Source of the DNA: Pseudomonas petrae | Lineage (GTDB): Bacteria > Pseudomonadota > Gammaproteobacteria > Pseudomonadales > Pseudomonadaceae | Assembly: GCF_021728295.1 (NCBI RefSeq) | Contig: NZ_JAKJXE010000005.1 | Coordinates: 186,001-250,000, forward strand | DNA: 64,000 nucleotides | Direction of reading: 5' to 3' | In this document: piece by piece, positions 54,538-64,000 of the stretch | Numbering within the stretch: the stretch's first letter is position 1 | Layout of the letters: each line of letters opens with the position of its first letter | The notes under the pieces: generated by a model | What the model was told of the DNA's origin: nothing | Seen by the model: the letters and a program-made list of their open reading frames with translations, nothing else | Database searches by the model: none | Made by a program: the position numbers and the translations under genes

Positions 54538-57288
54538 TCAGTTGATCTGGCCGTGACAGTGCTTGAATTTCTTGCCCGAACCACACCAGCACAATTCGTT
54601 ACGACCCAGCTTCTGGTCGTTGCGAACCGGCGACAGTGCGGCGGCAGCAGCAACTGCAACGTCTTCGCCTTCTTCAGCGAGCAGGTCCGGCTGATCCAGA
54701 CCCGGTGCTTCGGCGTGCTGGAACTGCATGCGCTGCGCCAGCTCCTCGGCTTCGCGGCGCAGACGAGCCTCTTCCTCGGCCGGATCTTCGCGGCGAACCT
54801 GAACGTGGGACAGCACACGAATGGCGTCGCGCTTGATCGAATCGAGCAGTTCCTGGAACAGGGCAAACGATTCGCGTTTGTATTCCTGCTTCGGGTTCTT
54901 CTGAGCGTAACCGCGCAAGTGAATACCGTGACGCAGGTGATCCATGGTCGACAGGTGGTCTTTCCACAGGTCGTCCAGCACGCGCAGGAGAATCTGCTTC
55001 TCGAACGTGCGCAGCGCCTCGGCACTGGCCTGGTCTTCTTTCTCGTTGTAGGCCGCCAGAATGGCTTCCATCAACTTTAGACGCAGGGTGTCTTCGTTCA
55101 GGTGATCGTCTTCGTCAAGCCACTGCTGAATCGGCAGCTTCACGCTGAAATCGCTGCTCAGCGCGGCTTCCAGACCCGCGACATTCCATTGCTCAGGCAA
55201 GGACTGCGGCGGGATGTGCGCGGAGATGGTGGCGTCGAGGACTTCTTCGCGGAACTCGGCAATGGTGTCACCAATGTTGGTCGCAGCCAGCAGGCTGTTA
55301 CGCATGTGGTAGATCACTTTCCGCTGTTCATTGGAGACGTCATCGAACTCGAGCAGCTGCTTGCGGATGTCGAAGTTGCGGCCTTCGACCTTGCGCTGGG
55401 CTTTTTCGATCGCGTTGGTCACCATGCGGTGCTCGATCGCTTCGCCGGACTGCATGCCCAGCGCCTTCATGAAGTTCTTCACCCGGTCAGAGGCGAAGAT
55501 GCGCATCAGGCTGTCTTCCAGCGACAGGTAGAAACGGCTCGAACCGGTGTCACCCTGACGACCGGCACGACCACGAAGCTGGTTGTCGATACGACGGGAT
55601 TCGTGACGCTCGGAAGCGATCACGTGCAGACCACCCGCTTCAATCACCTGCTGATGGCGCTTCTGCCAGTCGGCCTTGATCTGCGCGATCTGCTCAGGGG
55701 TCGGGTCTTCCAGGCTGGCAACTTCAACTTCCCAGTTACCGCCCAGCAGAATGTCAGTGCCGCGACCGGCCATGTTGGTGGCGATGGTCAGTGCACCCGG
55801 ACGACCGGCCTGGGCAATGATTTCAGCTTCTTTTTCGTGGAACTTGGCGTTCAGAACCTTGTGGTCGATGCCTTCCTGCACCAGCAGGCGGGACATGTGC
55901 TCCGACGTTTCAATCGTCGCCGTACCCACCAGCACCGGACGTTGCTCGGCCAGACAGGCCTTGATGTCGGTGATGATCGCCAAGTACTTCTCTTCGGCGG
56001 TCAGGTACACGAGGTCGTTGAAGTCTTTGCGCGCCAACGGCTTGTTCGGCGGAATGACCATCACGGCCAGGGCGTAGATCTGGTGGAATTCGAACGCTTC
56101 GGTGTCTGCCGTACCGGTCATGCCGGACAGCTTGTTGTACAGACGGAAGTAGTTCTGGAAAGTGGTCGAGGCCAGTGTCTGGCTCTCGGCCTGAATATTC
56201 AGGCCTTCCTTCGCTTCGATGGCCTGGTGCAGGCCCTCGGACAGACGACGACCCGGCATGGTACGGCCGGTGTGTTCGTCGACCAACAGGATCTGGCCGT
56301 CCTGAACGATGTACTCGACGTTGCGATGGAACAGCTTGTGGGCACGCAGGCCGGCATATACATGGGTCAACAGGCCCAGGTTGTGCGCGGAATACAGGCT
56401 CTCGCCTTCAGCCAGCAAGCCGACTTCGGTGAGCATCTCTTCAATAAACTGGTGACCGGACTCGTTCAGCTCCACCTGACGGGATTTCTCGTCAATGGAA
56501 AAATGGCCCTGCTTGGTGACTACGCCTTCCACTTCCTCAATGTGCTGCTCGAGCTTGGGGATCAGCTTGTTGATTTCGGTGTAGAGCTTGGAGCTGTCTT
56601 CGGCCTGACCGGAAATGATCAGCGGCGTACGGGCTTCGTCGATGAGGATCGAATCCACTTCGTCGATCACGGAGAAATTCAGCTCGCGCTGGAATTTGTC
56701 TTCCAGGCTGAACGCCATGTTGTCGCGCAGGTAGTCAAAACCGAATTCGTTGTTGGTGCCGTAGGTGATGTCGGAGGCGTAGGCGGCGCGCTTCTCTTCC
56801 GGCGGCTGGAAAGGCGTGACCACGCCTACGGTCAGACCGAGGAATTCATACAGCGGGCGCATCCAGTTGGCGTCACGGCGGGCCAGGTAGTCGTTCACCG
56901 TGACCACGTGCACGCCTCTGCCGGACAGTGCGTTAAGGTAAACCGCGAGGGTCGCGACGAGGGTTTTACCCTCACCGGTACGCATCTCGGCGATCATCCC
57001 TTCGTGCAATGTCATGGCGCCGATCAGTTGTACGTCGAAGTGACGCATGCCCATCACGCGTTTACCCGCCTCGCGGCAGACCGCGAAGGCTTCGGGCAAG
57101 AGCTGGTCGAGGGTCTCACCTTTGGCTATGCGGGCCTTCAACTCATCGGTCTTGGCGCGCAGCTGTTCGTCCGAGAGGGCGACCATTTGCTCTTCGAAGC
57201 TGTTGACGACCTGGACCGTCTTGAGCATGCGCTTCACTTCGCGCTCGTTCTTGCTTCCGAAAAGTTTTTTTAACAAAGGTGCAAACAT
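54538..57288 (-). CDS. secA: Preprotein translocase ATPase SecA
   Basis: The motor of the Sec pathway, 916 residues. It has the Walker [10 protein letters not shown], Walker [22 protein letters not shown], the two-helicase-lobe motifs ([26 protein letters not shown]), the preprotein-crosslinking and scaffold domains and a C-terminal zinc-binding SEC-C tail ([13 protein letters not shown]). The start at 57288 begins [16 protein letters not shown]; six upstream codons are open. No secM-like regulatory gene is seen upstream. Confidence 0.97.
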   Translation of the reverse strand: MFAPLLKKLFGSKNEREVKRMLKTVQVVNSFEEQMVALSDEQLRAKTDELKARIAKGETLDQLLPEAFAVCREAGKRVMGMRHFDVQLIGAMTLHEGMIAEMRTGEGKTLVATLAVYLNALSGRGVHVVTVNDYLARRDANWMRPLYEFLGLTVGVVTPFQPPEEKRAAYASDITYGTNNEFGFDYLRDNMAFSLEDKFQRELNFSVIDEVDSILIDEARTPLIISGQAEDSSKLYTEINKLIPKLEQHIEEVEGVVTKQGHFSIDEKSRQVELNESGHQFIEEMLTEVGLLAEGESLYSAHNLGLLTHVYAGLRAHKLFHRNVEYIVQDGQILLVDEHTGRTMPGRRLSEGLHQAIEAKEGLNIQAESQTLASTTFQNYFRLYNKLSGMTGTADTEAFEFHQIYALAVMVIPPNKPLARKDFNDLVYLTAEEKYLAIITDIKACLAEQRPVLVGTATIETSEHMSRLLVQEGIDHKVLNAKFHEKEAEIIAQAGRPGALTIATNMAGRGTDILLGGNWEVEVASLEDPTPEQIAQIKADWQKRHQQVIEAGGLHVIASERHESRRIDNQLRGRAGRQGDTGSSRFYLSLEDSLMRIFASDRVKNFMKALGMQSGEAIEHRMVTNAIEKAQRKVEGRNFDIRKQLLEFDDVSNEQRKVIYHMRNSLLAATNIGDTIAEFREEVLDATISAHIPPQSLPEQWNVAGLEAALSSDFSVKLPIQQWLDEDDHLNEDTLRLKLMEAILAAYNEKEDQASAEALRTFEKQILLRVLDDLWKDHLSTMDHLRHGIHLRGYAQKNPKQEYKRESFALFQELLDSIKRDAIRVLSHVQVRREDPAEEEARLRREAEELAQRMQFQHAEAPGLDQPDLLAEEGEDVAVAAAAALSPVRNDQKLGRNELCWCGSGKKFKHCHGQIN

Positions 57289-57607
57289 ATCGAAAGGATC
57301 TTCCACACATAGGGATGGAGGGCGGCCCCGTGAGTCGCCCGAGCAGCCCTCATGGCCGCATGCGAACGAGCATTCTACCCGGAAATGGTGGTGAGGAAAG
57401 TGGCGTTATTCCACGATGCTGGCACAGCAATGTTACGGGGCAGAAGTACAATAGGGTCATTTCCCGTGACTTCAACCCATGCGGGTGAGAAGTTTTATTA
57501 ATGTTTTTTCATGATCGCGCGGCGCATCTGCACCCTGGACGCCTGACGCAAAGGTGCGTCAACCGATTCTGCTAAGATCACGCCCTGGCAACACAAGGCA
57601 TCCCATC
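57289..57607. promoter_or_regulatory. Divergent intergenic region secA/dciA
   Basis: A 319-base region between the divergent secA and dciA starts. It should contain both promoters. I see no gene here: the short frame at 57279-57488 has no domain or ribosome site. No SecM-type arrest peptide is evident. Confidence 0.4.
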
Positions 57608-58075
57608 ATGGCATTTCGTCCCCTACCGGCTCGCGCACCCGCTGTTCTCCTGCGCGAAGCCCGCCCGCTCAAAGCCATCTTCAACCATGCCCAACGCCTT
57701 GCGCATTTGCAGCGCCTGCTGGAAAGCCAGCTACAACCCGCCGCCCGCGAGCACTGCCACGTGGCATCGTGGCGCGAAGGCACGCTTCTACTCATCGTCA
57801 CCGACGGCCACTGGGCGACACGATTGCGCTATCAACAGAAACGGCTGCAACGGCAACTCGTCGCATTCAACGAATTCGCCAACCTCACCCGTTTGCAGTT
57901 GAAGGTTCAGCCCGCGAGAACCCATCGTGTCGCGGCCGGGCATACGCGGGATCTTTCGGTTGCGGCGGCGGAGACCATCACAGCGACGGCGGAAGGCATC
58001 ACCGACCCGAAACTGCGCGCCGCGCTAGAACGGCTGGCGGCCCATGCGGCGCCGAAAGAGGCTGGGGGATCATAA
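57608..58075 (+). CDS. dciA: DciA-family helicase loader (DUF721)
   Basis: A 155-residue DciA (DUF721) protein, the predominant replicative-helicase operator in bacteria that lack DnaC. The KH-like core with LRYQQKRLQRQLVAFNEFANLTRLQLKVQP and the preceding WREGTLLLIVTDGHWATRLR are present; the C-terminal tail is Ala/Glu-rich and disordered. The start at 57608 begins MAFRPLPARAP. Divergent from secA, as at PA4405. Followed by composite repeat copy 3. Confidence 0.85.
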   Translation: MAFRPLPARAPAVLLREARPLKAIFNHAQRLAHLQRLLESQLQPAAREHCHVASWREGTLLLIVTDGHWATRLRYQQKRLQRQLVAFNEFANLTRLQLKVQPARTHRVAAGHTRDLSVAAAETITATAEGITDPKLRAALERLAAHAAPKEAGGS

Positions 58076-58106
58076 GCTCCGAGAATCCCGGCGCTCGCAC
58101 TGGCCT

Positions 58107-58195
58107 CTTCCCGGCTAAAGCCGGTCCCACTAAAAAGCATCGCGTGCAGTCAGTGGAACCTGTGGAGGTCAGTAGGACCGGCTTCAGCCGGGAAG
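58107..58195 (+). repeat. REPIN-like inverted pair, family 1, copy 3
   Basis: Arms at 58107-58127 and 58175-58195, inverted, each a palindromic 21-base REP as in the other two copies. Confidence 0.85.
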
Positions 58196-58254
58196 CTTTT
58201 GATCTGCTTTAAACGCGCTTTTGATCTTCGTACACAGAAGCCCCAAACACCGCA

Positions 58255-58477
58255 AAACGCGACTTTGGTGCAGGCTGAACGCAGGTCTCGCGGAGTGGGC
58301 TGAGCCGCACGGATGCGGCGAGAGCGCCGTCAGGACATGGATGTCCGTTCGGCGCGGGCCCACGGAGCGAGACCGGAGTGAAGGAACCCTGACGAAGGAA
58401 GGGCCAAACCAGGAGCAGGGCCTTTTTGGTTACTTTTTCGGCTCTTGGAAAAAGTGACCCGCCGTAAGGGCGGAACC
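58255..58477 (+). repeat. Structured composite-repeat core, copy 3
   Basis: A 223-base core nearly identical to 15275-15497, with the same hairpins: GCCGCAC/ATGCGGC at 58304-58319 (one C-A mismatch next to the GG loop), the two-part stem at 58324-58355, the T-rich stem and the final CCGCC/GGCGG hairpin. Between dciA and the converging lpxC. Confidence 0.85.
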
Positions 58478-58561
58478 ATAATTCCAGTAAACACAAAAAA
58501 CGGATATGCACGCTATCTTATCGGCGATCCATCAACTGCCCTCGCGATGGCCACTTCCCAA

Positions 58562-58588
58562 TAAAAAAGGCCACCCGAGGGTGGCCTG
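58562..58588 (-). terminator. lpxC terminator
   Basis: GGCCACCC-GA-GGGTGGCC hairpin; on the minus strand it is followed by T6, 31 bases past the lpxC stop. Confidence 0.88.
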
Positions 58589-58618
58589 AAAACATCAAAA
58601 CTAGGAAGAAGAGACTGT

Positions 58619-59530
58619 TTACACCGCCGCAACGGGGCGCATGTAAGAGATCGGTGCGGTGCTGGCATCTTCGAAGGTCACAACTTCCCAAGCGTCTTCC
58701 TGAGCGATCAACGCACGAAGCAAACGATTGTTCAGACCGTGTCCCGACTTGAAGCCCTGATACTCGCCGATCAGACTGTTGCCCAACAGATACAGGTCAC
58801 CGATGGCATCCAGAATCTTGTGCTTCACGAACTCGTCTTCATAACGAAGACCGTCCTCGTTCAACACGCCGTCCTTGTCCACGACGATCGCGTTTTCAAC
58901 GCTGCCGCCCAGAGCCAGGTTGTGCTTACGCAGATACTCGATGTCTTTCATGAAACCGAATGTCCGCGCACGGCTCACTTCTTTAACGAACGAAGTGCTG
59001 GAAAAATCCACGCAAGCCGTCTGTGTACGATTCTTCAGGTACGGGTGATCGAAATCGATCTCGAACCCCACCTTGAAACCTTCAAACGGTAAAAACTTGG
59101 CGGACTTGCCGTCTTCTTCTACACACACTTCTTTAAGTATGCGGATGAATTTCTTCGGTGCGTCCTGTTCTTCCAGGCCAGCCGACTGAATCAGGAATAC
59201 GAAGGGACCTGCGCTGCCATCCATGATTGGAACTTCGGAGGCAGAAAGTTCAACGTAGGCGTTATCGATGCCAAGGCCGGCCATGGCCGACAGCAAGTGC
59301 TCGACCGTATCGACCTTCACGTCGCCATTGAACAGCGTCGTGGAGAGCGTGGTGTCACCCACATTCAACGCGTGAGCGTTGATCTGGACCACCGGCTCAA
59401 GGTCGGTACGGAAAAACACAATGCCAGCGTTCACAGGTGCTGGTTTGAGGGTCAGGTAAACCTTCTCCCCCGAGTGCAGGCCGATACCTGTGGCACGGAT
59501 AATATTTTTCAGGGTGCGTTGTTTAATCAT
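58619..59530 (-). CDS. lpxC: UDP-3-O-acyl-N-acetylglucosamine deacetylase
   Basis: The zinc enzyme for the committed step of lipid A synthesis. 303 residues beginning [24 protein letters not shown], with the zinc-site [11 protein letters not shown] and [14 protein letters not shown]. It lies 112 bases after ftsZ at the end of the division cluster, as in other gamma-proteobacteria, and ends in a terminator. Its level is classically set by proteolysis; no promoter feature was seen here. Confidence 0.97.
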   Translation of the reverse strand: MIKQRTLKNIIRATGIGLHSGEKVYLTLKPAPVNAGIVFFRTDLEPVVQINAHALNVGDTTLSTTLFNGDVKVDTVEHLLSAMAGLGIDNAYVELSASEVPIMDGSAGPFVFLIQSAGLEEQDAPKKFIRILKEVCVEEDGKSAKFLPFEGFKVGFEIDFDHPYLKNRTQTACVDFSSTSFVKEVSRARTFGFMKDIEYLRKHNLALGGSVENAIVVDKDGVLNEDGLRYEDEFVKHKILDAIGDLYLLGNSLIGEYQGFKSGHGLNNRLLRALIAQEDAWEVVTFEDASTAPISYMRPVAAV

Positions 59531-59642
59531 GGCATTGGCCGCTTCAGCGCGTATCGCGAATTAGTATCAACAAAGGCTGGCGATGATAGCAGACCCCGCC
59601 TTTGCTGAACACCAATCACCCTTATACCCCTGATAGAACCCA

Positions 59643-60833
59643 TTAATCAGCCTGACGACGCAGGAACGCTGGAATATCCAGGTAATCCAGATCGTCTTGC
59701 GGGTTCATCTTCGCTGCGGCTGTTGCGCCCGCGTGTGCCTGATTGCGCATCACGGTTGGGCGATCCAGATCGCGGTAATTGACCGAAGGCAGCTCCTGGC
59801 GTGCGGCGTGTTGCTGCGCAGGTGCGGCTTGAGTGGTCTGCATGGTGTTGTCGATGACCTTCACAGGCTTCTCGATTTTTGCACCCAGGCCGGTGGCAAC
59901 CACAGTGACGTGCAGCTCGTCGCGCATGTCCGGATCGATAACGGTACCGACCTTGACCATGGCGTGCTCGGAGGCGAACGCTTCGATGATGCTACCCACG
60001 TCGGAGTACTCACCCAGAGACAGGTCAGGACCGGCGGTGATGTTGACCAGAATGCCGCGAGCACCTTGCAGGTTCACGTCTTCGAGCAACGGGTTGCGGA
60101 TGGCCGCTTCGGTGGCTTCACGCGCACGGTTCGGACCGCTGGCGCAGCCAGTGCCCATCATCGCCATGCCCATTTCGGACATCACGGTGCGCACGTCAGC
60201 GAAGTCGACGTTGATCATGCCCGGACGCTTGATGATGTCGGAGATACCGCGAACGGCACCGGCCAGTACATCGTCAGCCTTGGCGAAAGCCGACAGCAGG
60301 CTGGCGTCTTTACCGAGGATGGTCAGCAGCTTCTCGTTGGGAATGGTGATCAACGAGTCGACGCTTTCGGACAGCGCGCGGATGCCTTCATCGGCGATCT
60401 GCATGCGCTTGCGGCCTTCGAACGGGAACGGACGCGTCACGACCGCAACGGTCAGAATGCCCATTTCCTTGGCCACTTCGGCAATGATCGGTGCAGCACC
60501 CGTGCCGGTGCCGCCGCCCATGCCGGTGGTGATGAAGACCATGTTGGTGCCTTGCAGCACTTCAGCGATGCGCTCGCGGTCTTCCAGTGCAGCCTGACGG
60601 CCGACTTCAGGATTCGCACCTGCGCCCAGGCCTTTGGTCACGCCGGTACCCAATTGCAGAATGGTACGTGCGCCAATGTTTTTCAGGGCCTGAGCATCGG
60701 TGTTGGCGCAGATGAACTCGACGCCTTCGATGTTGCTCTTGACCATGTGATTGACTGCGTTGCCGCCGCCACCACCAACGCCGATAACTTTAATTACCGG
60801 GCTTTGTGGGATGTTGTCTACGAGCTCGAACAT
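59643..60833 (-). CDS. ftsZ: Cell-division GTPase FtsZ
   Basis: The tubulin-like ring protein, 396 residues. GTP-binding motif GMGGGTGTGAAPI, the T7-loop region and the C-terminal conserved tail that binds FtsA and ZipA (LDYLDIPAFLRRQ). Preceded by ftsA by 63 bases, in the order ddl-ftsQ-ftsA-ftsZ-lpxC. Confidence 0.98.
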   Translation of the reverse strand: MFELVDNIPQSPVIKVIGVGGGGGNAVNHMVKSNIEGVEFICANTDAQALKNIGARTILQLGTGVTKGLGAGANPEVGRQAALEDRERIAEVLQGTNMVFITTGMGGGTGTGAAPIIAEVAKEMGILTVAVVTRPFPFEGRKRMQIADEGIRALSESVDSLITIPNEKLLTILGKDASLLSAFAKADDVLAGAVRGISDIIKRPGMINVDFADVRTVMSEMGMAMMGTGCASGPNRAREATEAAIRNPLLEDVNLQGARGILVNITAGPDLSLGEYSDVGSIIEAFASEHAMVKVGTVIDPDMRDELHVTVVATGLGAKIEKPVKVIDNTMQTTQAAPAQQHAARQELPSVNYRDLDRPTVMRNQAHAGATAAAKMNPQDDLDYLDIPAFLRRQAD

Positions 60834-60896
60834 GTTCCCTCTCCTTCAGTTCTCTAGTTTTATGTCGCCTGTTGCCTGCCTACCACTTTTTGAATC

Positions 60897-62156
60897 TTAG
60901 AAATTCCCCTGAACCCAGCGCTTGAGACGCTCTAACACTGGGGCCTTCGGTTCATCGCTATAACTGCTACCGGAGCCGGAAAGGCCGGACAGCGAGATGC
61001 CGTCAGACTGCTTTTGCAGTCCGTACAGCAACAGGCCGACGCCGGTTGAGTAGATCGGGTTGCGAACGACGTCCGCGAGCCCTTTGACGCTGTGCGGTAC
61101 GCCGAGGCGGACCGGCATGTGGAAGATCTCTTCGGCCAGTTCGACCGCGCCTTCCATTTTCGAGGTGCCACCGGTCAGCACGATGCCGGCCGGGATCAAG
61201 TCTTCGTAGCCGCTGCGACGCAGCTCGGCCTGGATCAGGGTGAACAGCTCGTCGTAGCGCGGCTCGACCACTTCGGCGAGGGCCTGACGGGACAGTTCAC
61301 GCGGCGGACGGTCGCCGACGCTTGGCACTTTGATGGTTTCGCCGGCGCCGGCCAGTTTGGCCAGAGCGCAGGCGTAACGGATCTTGATTTCTTCGGCGTA
61401 CTGGGTCGGTGTACGCAGCGCCATGGCGATGTCGTTAGTGACCTGATCGCCGGCAATCGGGATCACGGCGGTGTGGCGGATCGCGCCTTCGGTGAAGATC
61501 GCGATGTCAGTGGTGCCGCCGCCGATATCCACCAGGCACACGCCCAGTTCTTTCTCGTCGTCGGTCAGCACCGAGTAAGCCGAGGCCAGTTGCTCGAGGA
61601 TGATGTCGTCGACTTCGAGGCCGCAGCGACGGACACATTTTTCGATGTTCTGTGCAGCATTCACCGCGCAGGTCACGACGTGAACCTTGGCTTCAAGACG
61701 CACGCCCGACATACCCAGTGGCTCACGAACGCCTTCCTGGTTATCGATAACGTAGTCCTGCGGCAGAGTGTGCAGCACGCGCTGGTCAGCCGGGATCGCC
61801 ACGGCCTGGGCAGCGTCGAGCACGCGCTCAAGGTCGGCCGAGCTTACTTCGCGGTCACGAATCGCCACGATGCCGTGGGAGTTCAGGCTGCGGATGTGGT
61901 TGCCCGCAACGCCGACGAACGCCGAGTGAATGCGGCAACCGGCCATCAGCTGCGCTTCTTCTACTGCGCGCTGGATCGACTGCACGGTGGATTCGATATT
62001 CACCACCACGCCCTTCTTCAGGCCGCGGGACGGGTGAGTGCCGATACCGACGATTTCCAGCGTGCCATCAGCCGCGACTTCGCCTACCAGCGCCACCACC
62101 TTGGAGGTGCCGATATCCAATCCGACGATCATTTTGCCGCTTTGCACGTTTGCCAT
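60897..62156 (-). CDS. ftsA: Cell-division protein FtsA
   Basis: The actin-like membrane tether of FtsZ, 419 residues. Actin-fold motifs MIVGLDIGTSKVVALVGE, LVDIGGGTTDIAIF and VLTGGTSKMEG, and an amphipathic C-terminal helix (LERLKRWVQGNF) for membrane attachment. It lies 15 bases after ftsQ. Confidence 0.97.
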   Translation of the reverse strand: MANVQSGKMIVGLDIGTSKVVALVGEVAADGTLEIVGIGTHPSRGLKKGVVVNIESTVQSIQRAVEEAQLMAGCRIHSAFVGVAGNHIRSLNSHGIVAIRDREVSSADLERVLDAAQAVAIPADQRVLHTLPQDYVIDNQEGVREPLGMSGVRLEAKVHVVTCAVNAAQNIEKCVRRCGLEVDDIILEQLASAYSVLTDDEKELGVCLVDIGGGTTDIAIFTEGAIRHTAVIPIAGDQVTNDIAMALRTPTQYAEEIKIRYACALAKLAGAGETIKVPSVGDRPPRELSRQALAEVVEPRYDELFTLIQAELRRSGYEDLIPAGIVLTGGTSKMEGAVELAEEIFHMPVRLGVPHSVKGLADVVRNPIYSTGVGLLLYGLQKQSDGISLSGLSGSGSSYSDEPKAPVLERLKRWVQGNF

Positions 62157-62171
62157 GGGTCCTGCCTCTTA

Positions 62172-63044
62172 TCAATTCTTCGCGACGGCGGGTTTGTCCG
62201 TCGTTGGCGCTGCTGCCTGTTCGCGCCAACCAACGGCCAGGCCGTTGTTGTAACGAAGGTCGACTCGCGCAATGTTCGTGATCTGGTCTTTCAGTGTTTT
62301 GTCGTAGATGGCGATAAAGCGGCGCATCTTCTCAAGCAGATTGCCTCGTCCCAGCAGCAGCTCCAGGCCTGGGCCTGCATTGCCTGCGCCAGTGGTCAGA
62401 AACCAGCTGCCTCGCTCACGCAGTTCCAGGCGAGCGATGGAGAATCCCAGCGGGCGCAACATCTGGCTCAGGACCTGGTACTGCTGCATCACCTGCTGTT
62501 GAGCCCGTTGAGGCCCGAACAACTGCGGAAGGTGTTCGTAATTGGCCAGCTCACGCGGGGTGAATGCCTGACCCTGGTTGTTCAGCAGGGATTGATCGCC
62601 CCAGCGCGCAACCGGCAATTGTTCTTCCAGACGGATCACCACCTGATCCGGCCAGACGCGGCGGACCTCGGCGTGGGCGATCCACGGCATTTGCTCAAGC
62701 TCGGTGCGCATGCCGGCCAAATCGATATTGAAGAAGCTGGTCGCCACGAACGGCGCGATCCGCTGCTGCACGGCTTGCTGACTGATGTAGCTCAGGTCGC
62801 CCTGCACGTTGATTCGCGAAATCGGGCGGTCGGCATAAGGCAGCAGGCGCTGTGCGGCTTCGTACGTACCAAAGCCGAATACCACCAGCAGCACCGGCCA
62901 CATCAGGCTGCGCAGGAAACCGAAATTCGGTCGCGGCATGCGCGACGACATGGGCTCCTTGGCAACCATGCGGCTGGCACCACGCGGTACCGGCTTGTTG
63001 CGGCCGGTAGCGGATTGCTGATGACGAACCGTTGCGCCGTGCAT
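62172..63044 (-). CDS. ftsQ: Cell-division protein FtsQ
   Basis: A 290-residue single-pass divisome scaffold: cytoplasmic N-terminus, one transmembrane helix ([18 protein letters not shown], about 47-64), a POTRA domain ([25 protein letters not shown]) and the FtsQ beta domain. It links FtsB/FtsL to the ring. Starts three bases after the ddl stop, so tightly coupled. Confidence 0.95.
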   Translation of the reverse strand: MHGATVRHQQSATGRNKPVPRGASRMVAKEPMSSRMPRPNFGFLRSLMWPVLLVVFGFGTYEAAQRLLPYADRPISRINVQGDLSYISQQAVQQRIAPFVATSFFNIDLAGMRTELEQMPWIAHAEVRRVWPDQVVIRLEEQLPVARWGDQSLLNNQGQAFTPRELANYEHLPQLFGPQRAQQQVMQQYQVLSQMLRPLGFSIARLELRERGSWFLTTGAGNAGPGLELLLGRGNLLEKMRRFIAIYDKTLKDQITNIARVDLRYNNGLAVGWREQAAAPTTDKPAVAKN

Positions 63045-63047
63045 GAT

Positions 63048-64000
<953 letters not shown>

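Noticed and set aside
55102..57273. 723-codon frame antisense to secA
   Set aside because: A shadow of a highly conserved gene in GC-rich DNA; no domain features.

Overview
The window is a stretch of Pseudomonas chromosome, most like the P. fluorescens / P. syringae lineage. It is GC-rich, and its gene order follows the P. aeruginosa PAO1 block from about PA4329 (pyruvate kinase) to PA4410 (ddlB): pyk, ferredoxin reductase, SadC-type cyclase, fumarase, olsBA, pyeR-pyeM-xenB, argP/argO, sodB, bifA, imelysin iron genes, mexVW-type pump, inaA/methyltransferase, colRS, groESL, fxsA, ampG, yajQ, panE, argJ, secA, lpxC, ftsZAQ-ddl. PAO1 correspondences are recalled from knowledge, not searched. I saw no tRNA, rRNA, CRISPR array, insertion sequence or prophage.

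Region by region. 1-5.5 kb: DUF58 tail, PilZ protein, small TPR-like lipoprotein, pyruvate kinase, then an overlapping pair of a GGDEF membrane cyclase (SadC position) and a 2Fe-2S flavin reductase. 5.5-12 kb: class I fumarase, a ClsB-like phospholipase D enzyme, a secreted SxxK serine hydrolase coupled to a small membrane protein, and the ornithine-lipid genes olsB-olsA behind a Pho-box-like site. 12-20.5 kb: acpH, the ArsR regulator/MFS exporter/old yellow enzyme operon with palindromic operators, a coiled-coil protein, an epimerase, argP divergent from an ACT protein and argO, and sodB. 20.7-29 kb: bifA (c-di-GMP phosphodiesterase, TTG start), then a probable Fur-controlled iron region: imelysin lipoprotein, a two-repeat AP2-like protein, di-haem cytochrome lipoprotein, second imelysin and DUF1513 protein. 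29-33.3 kb: RND adaptor and pump. 33.4-38.2 kb: the ColRS envelope-stress cluster, with ColR-box-like sites in front of both the methyltransferase/inaA operon and the PAP2 gene. 38.8-47.5 kb: groESL with a heat-shock promoter and structured leader, fxsA, hugZ with a Fur palindrome, a DUF481 outer-membrane protein, an alkyltransferase-like protein, ampG, an MscS channel and yajQ. 47.7-54.4 kb: panE, a PAS histidine kinase, a corrinoid adenosyltransferase, a Nudix-ThiE fusion, a GST-like protein and argJ. 54.5-64 kb: secA, dciA, lpxC, ftsZ, ftsA, ftsQ and the 3' part of ddl.

Functionally the window mixes core envelope and division genes with second-messenger control (PilZ, SadC-type cyclase, BifA, YajQ all touch c-di-GMP), envelope lipid remodelling (olsBA, ClsB, ColRS regulon, LpxC) and iron acquisition (imelysins, HugZ).

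The most striking unexplained structure is a composite intergenic repeat present three times (about 15.1-15.5, 38.3-38.7 and 58.1-58.5 kb), always between convergent genes and always in the same orientation. Each copy is a REPIN-like inverted pair, a 60-66 base spacer and a core of about 220 bases. Copy 2 differs from copies 1 and 3 in several hairpin stems, but nearly every change is compensated by its pairing partner, which argues for a selected nucleic-acid secondary structure rather than a protein. A second REPIN-like family occurs three times (33.3, 45.9 and 51.4 kb).
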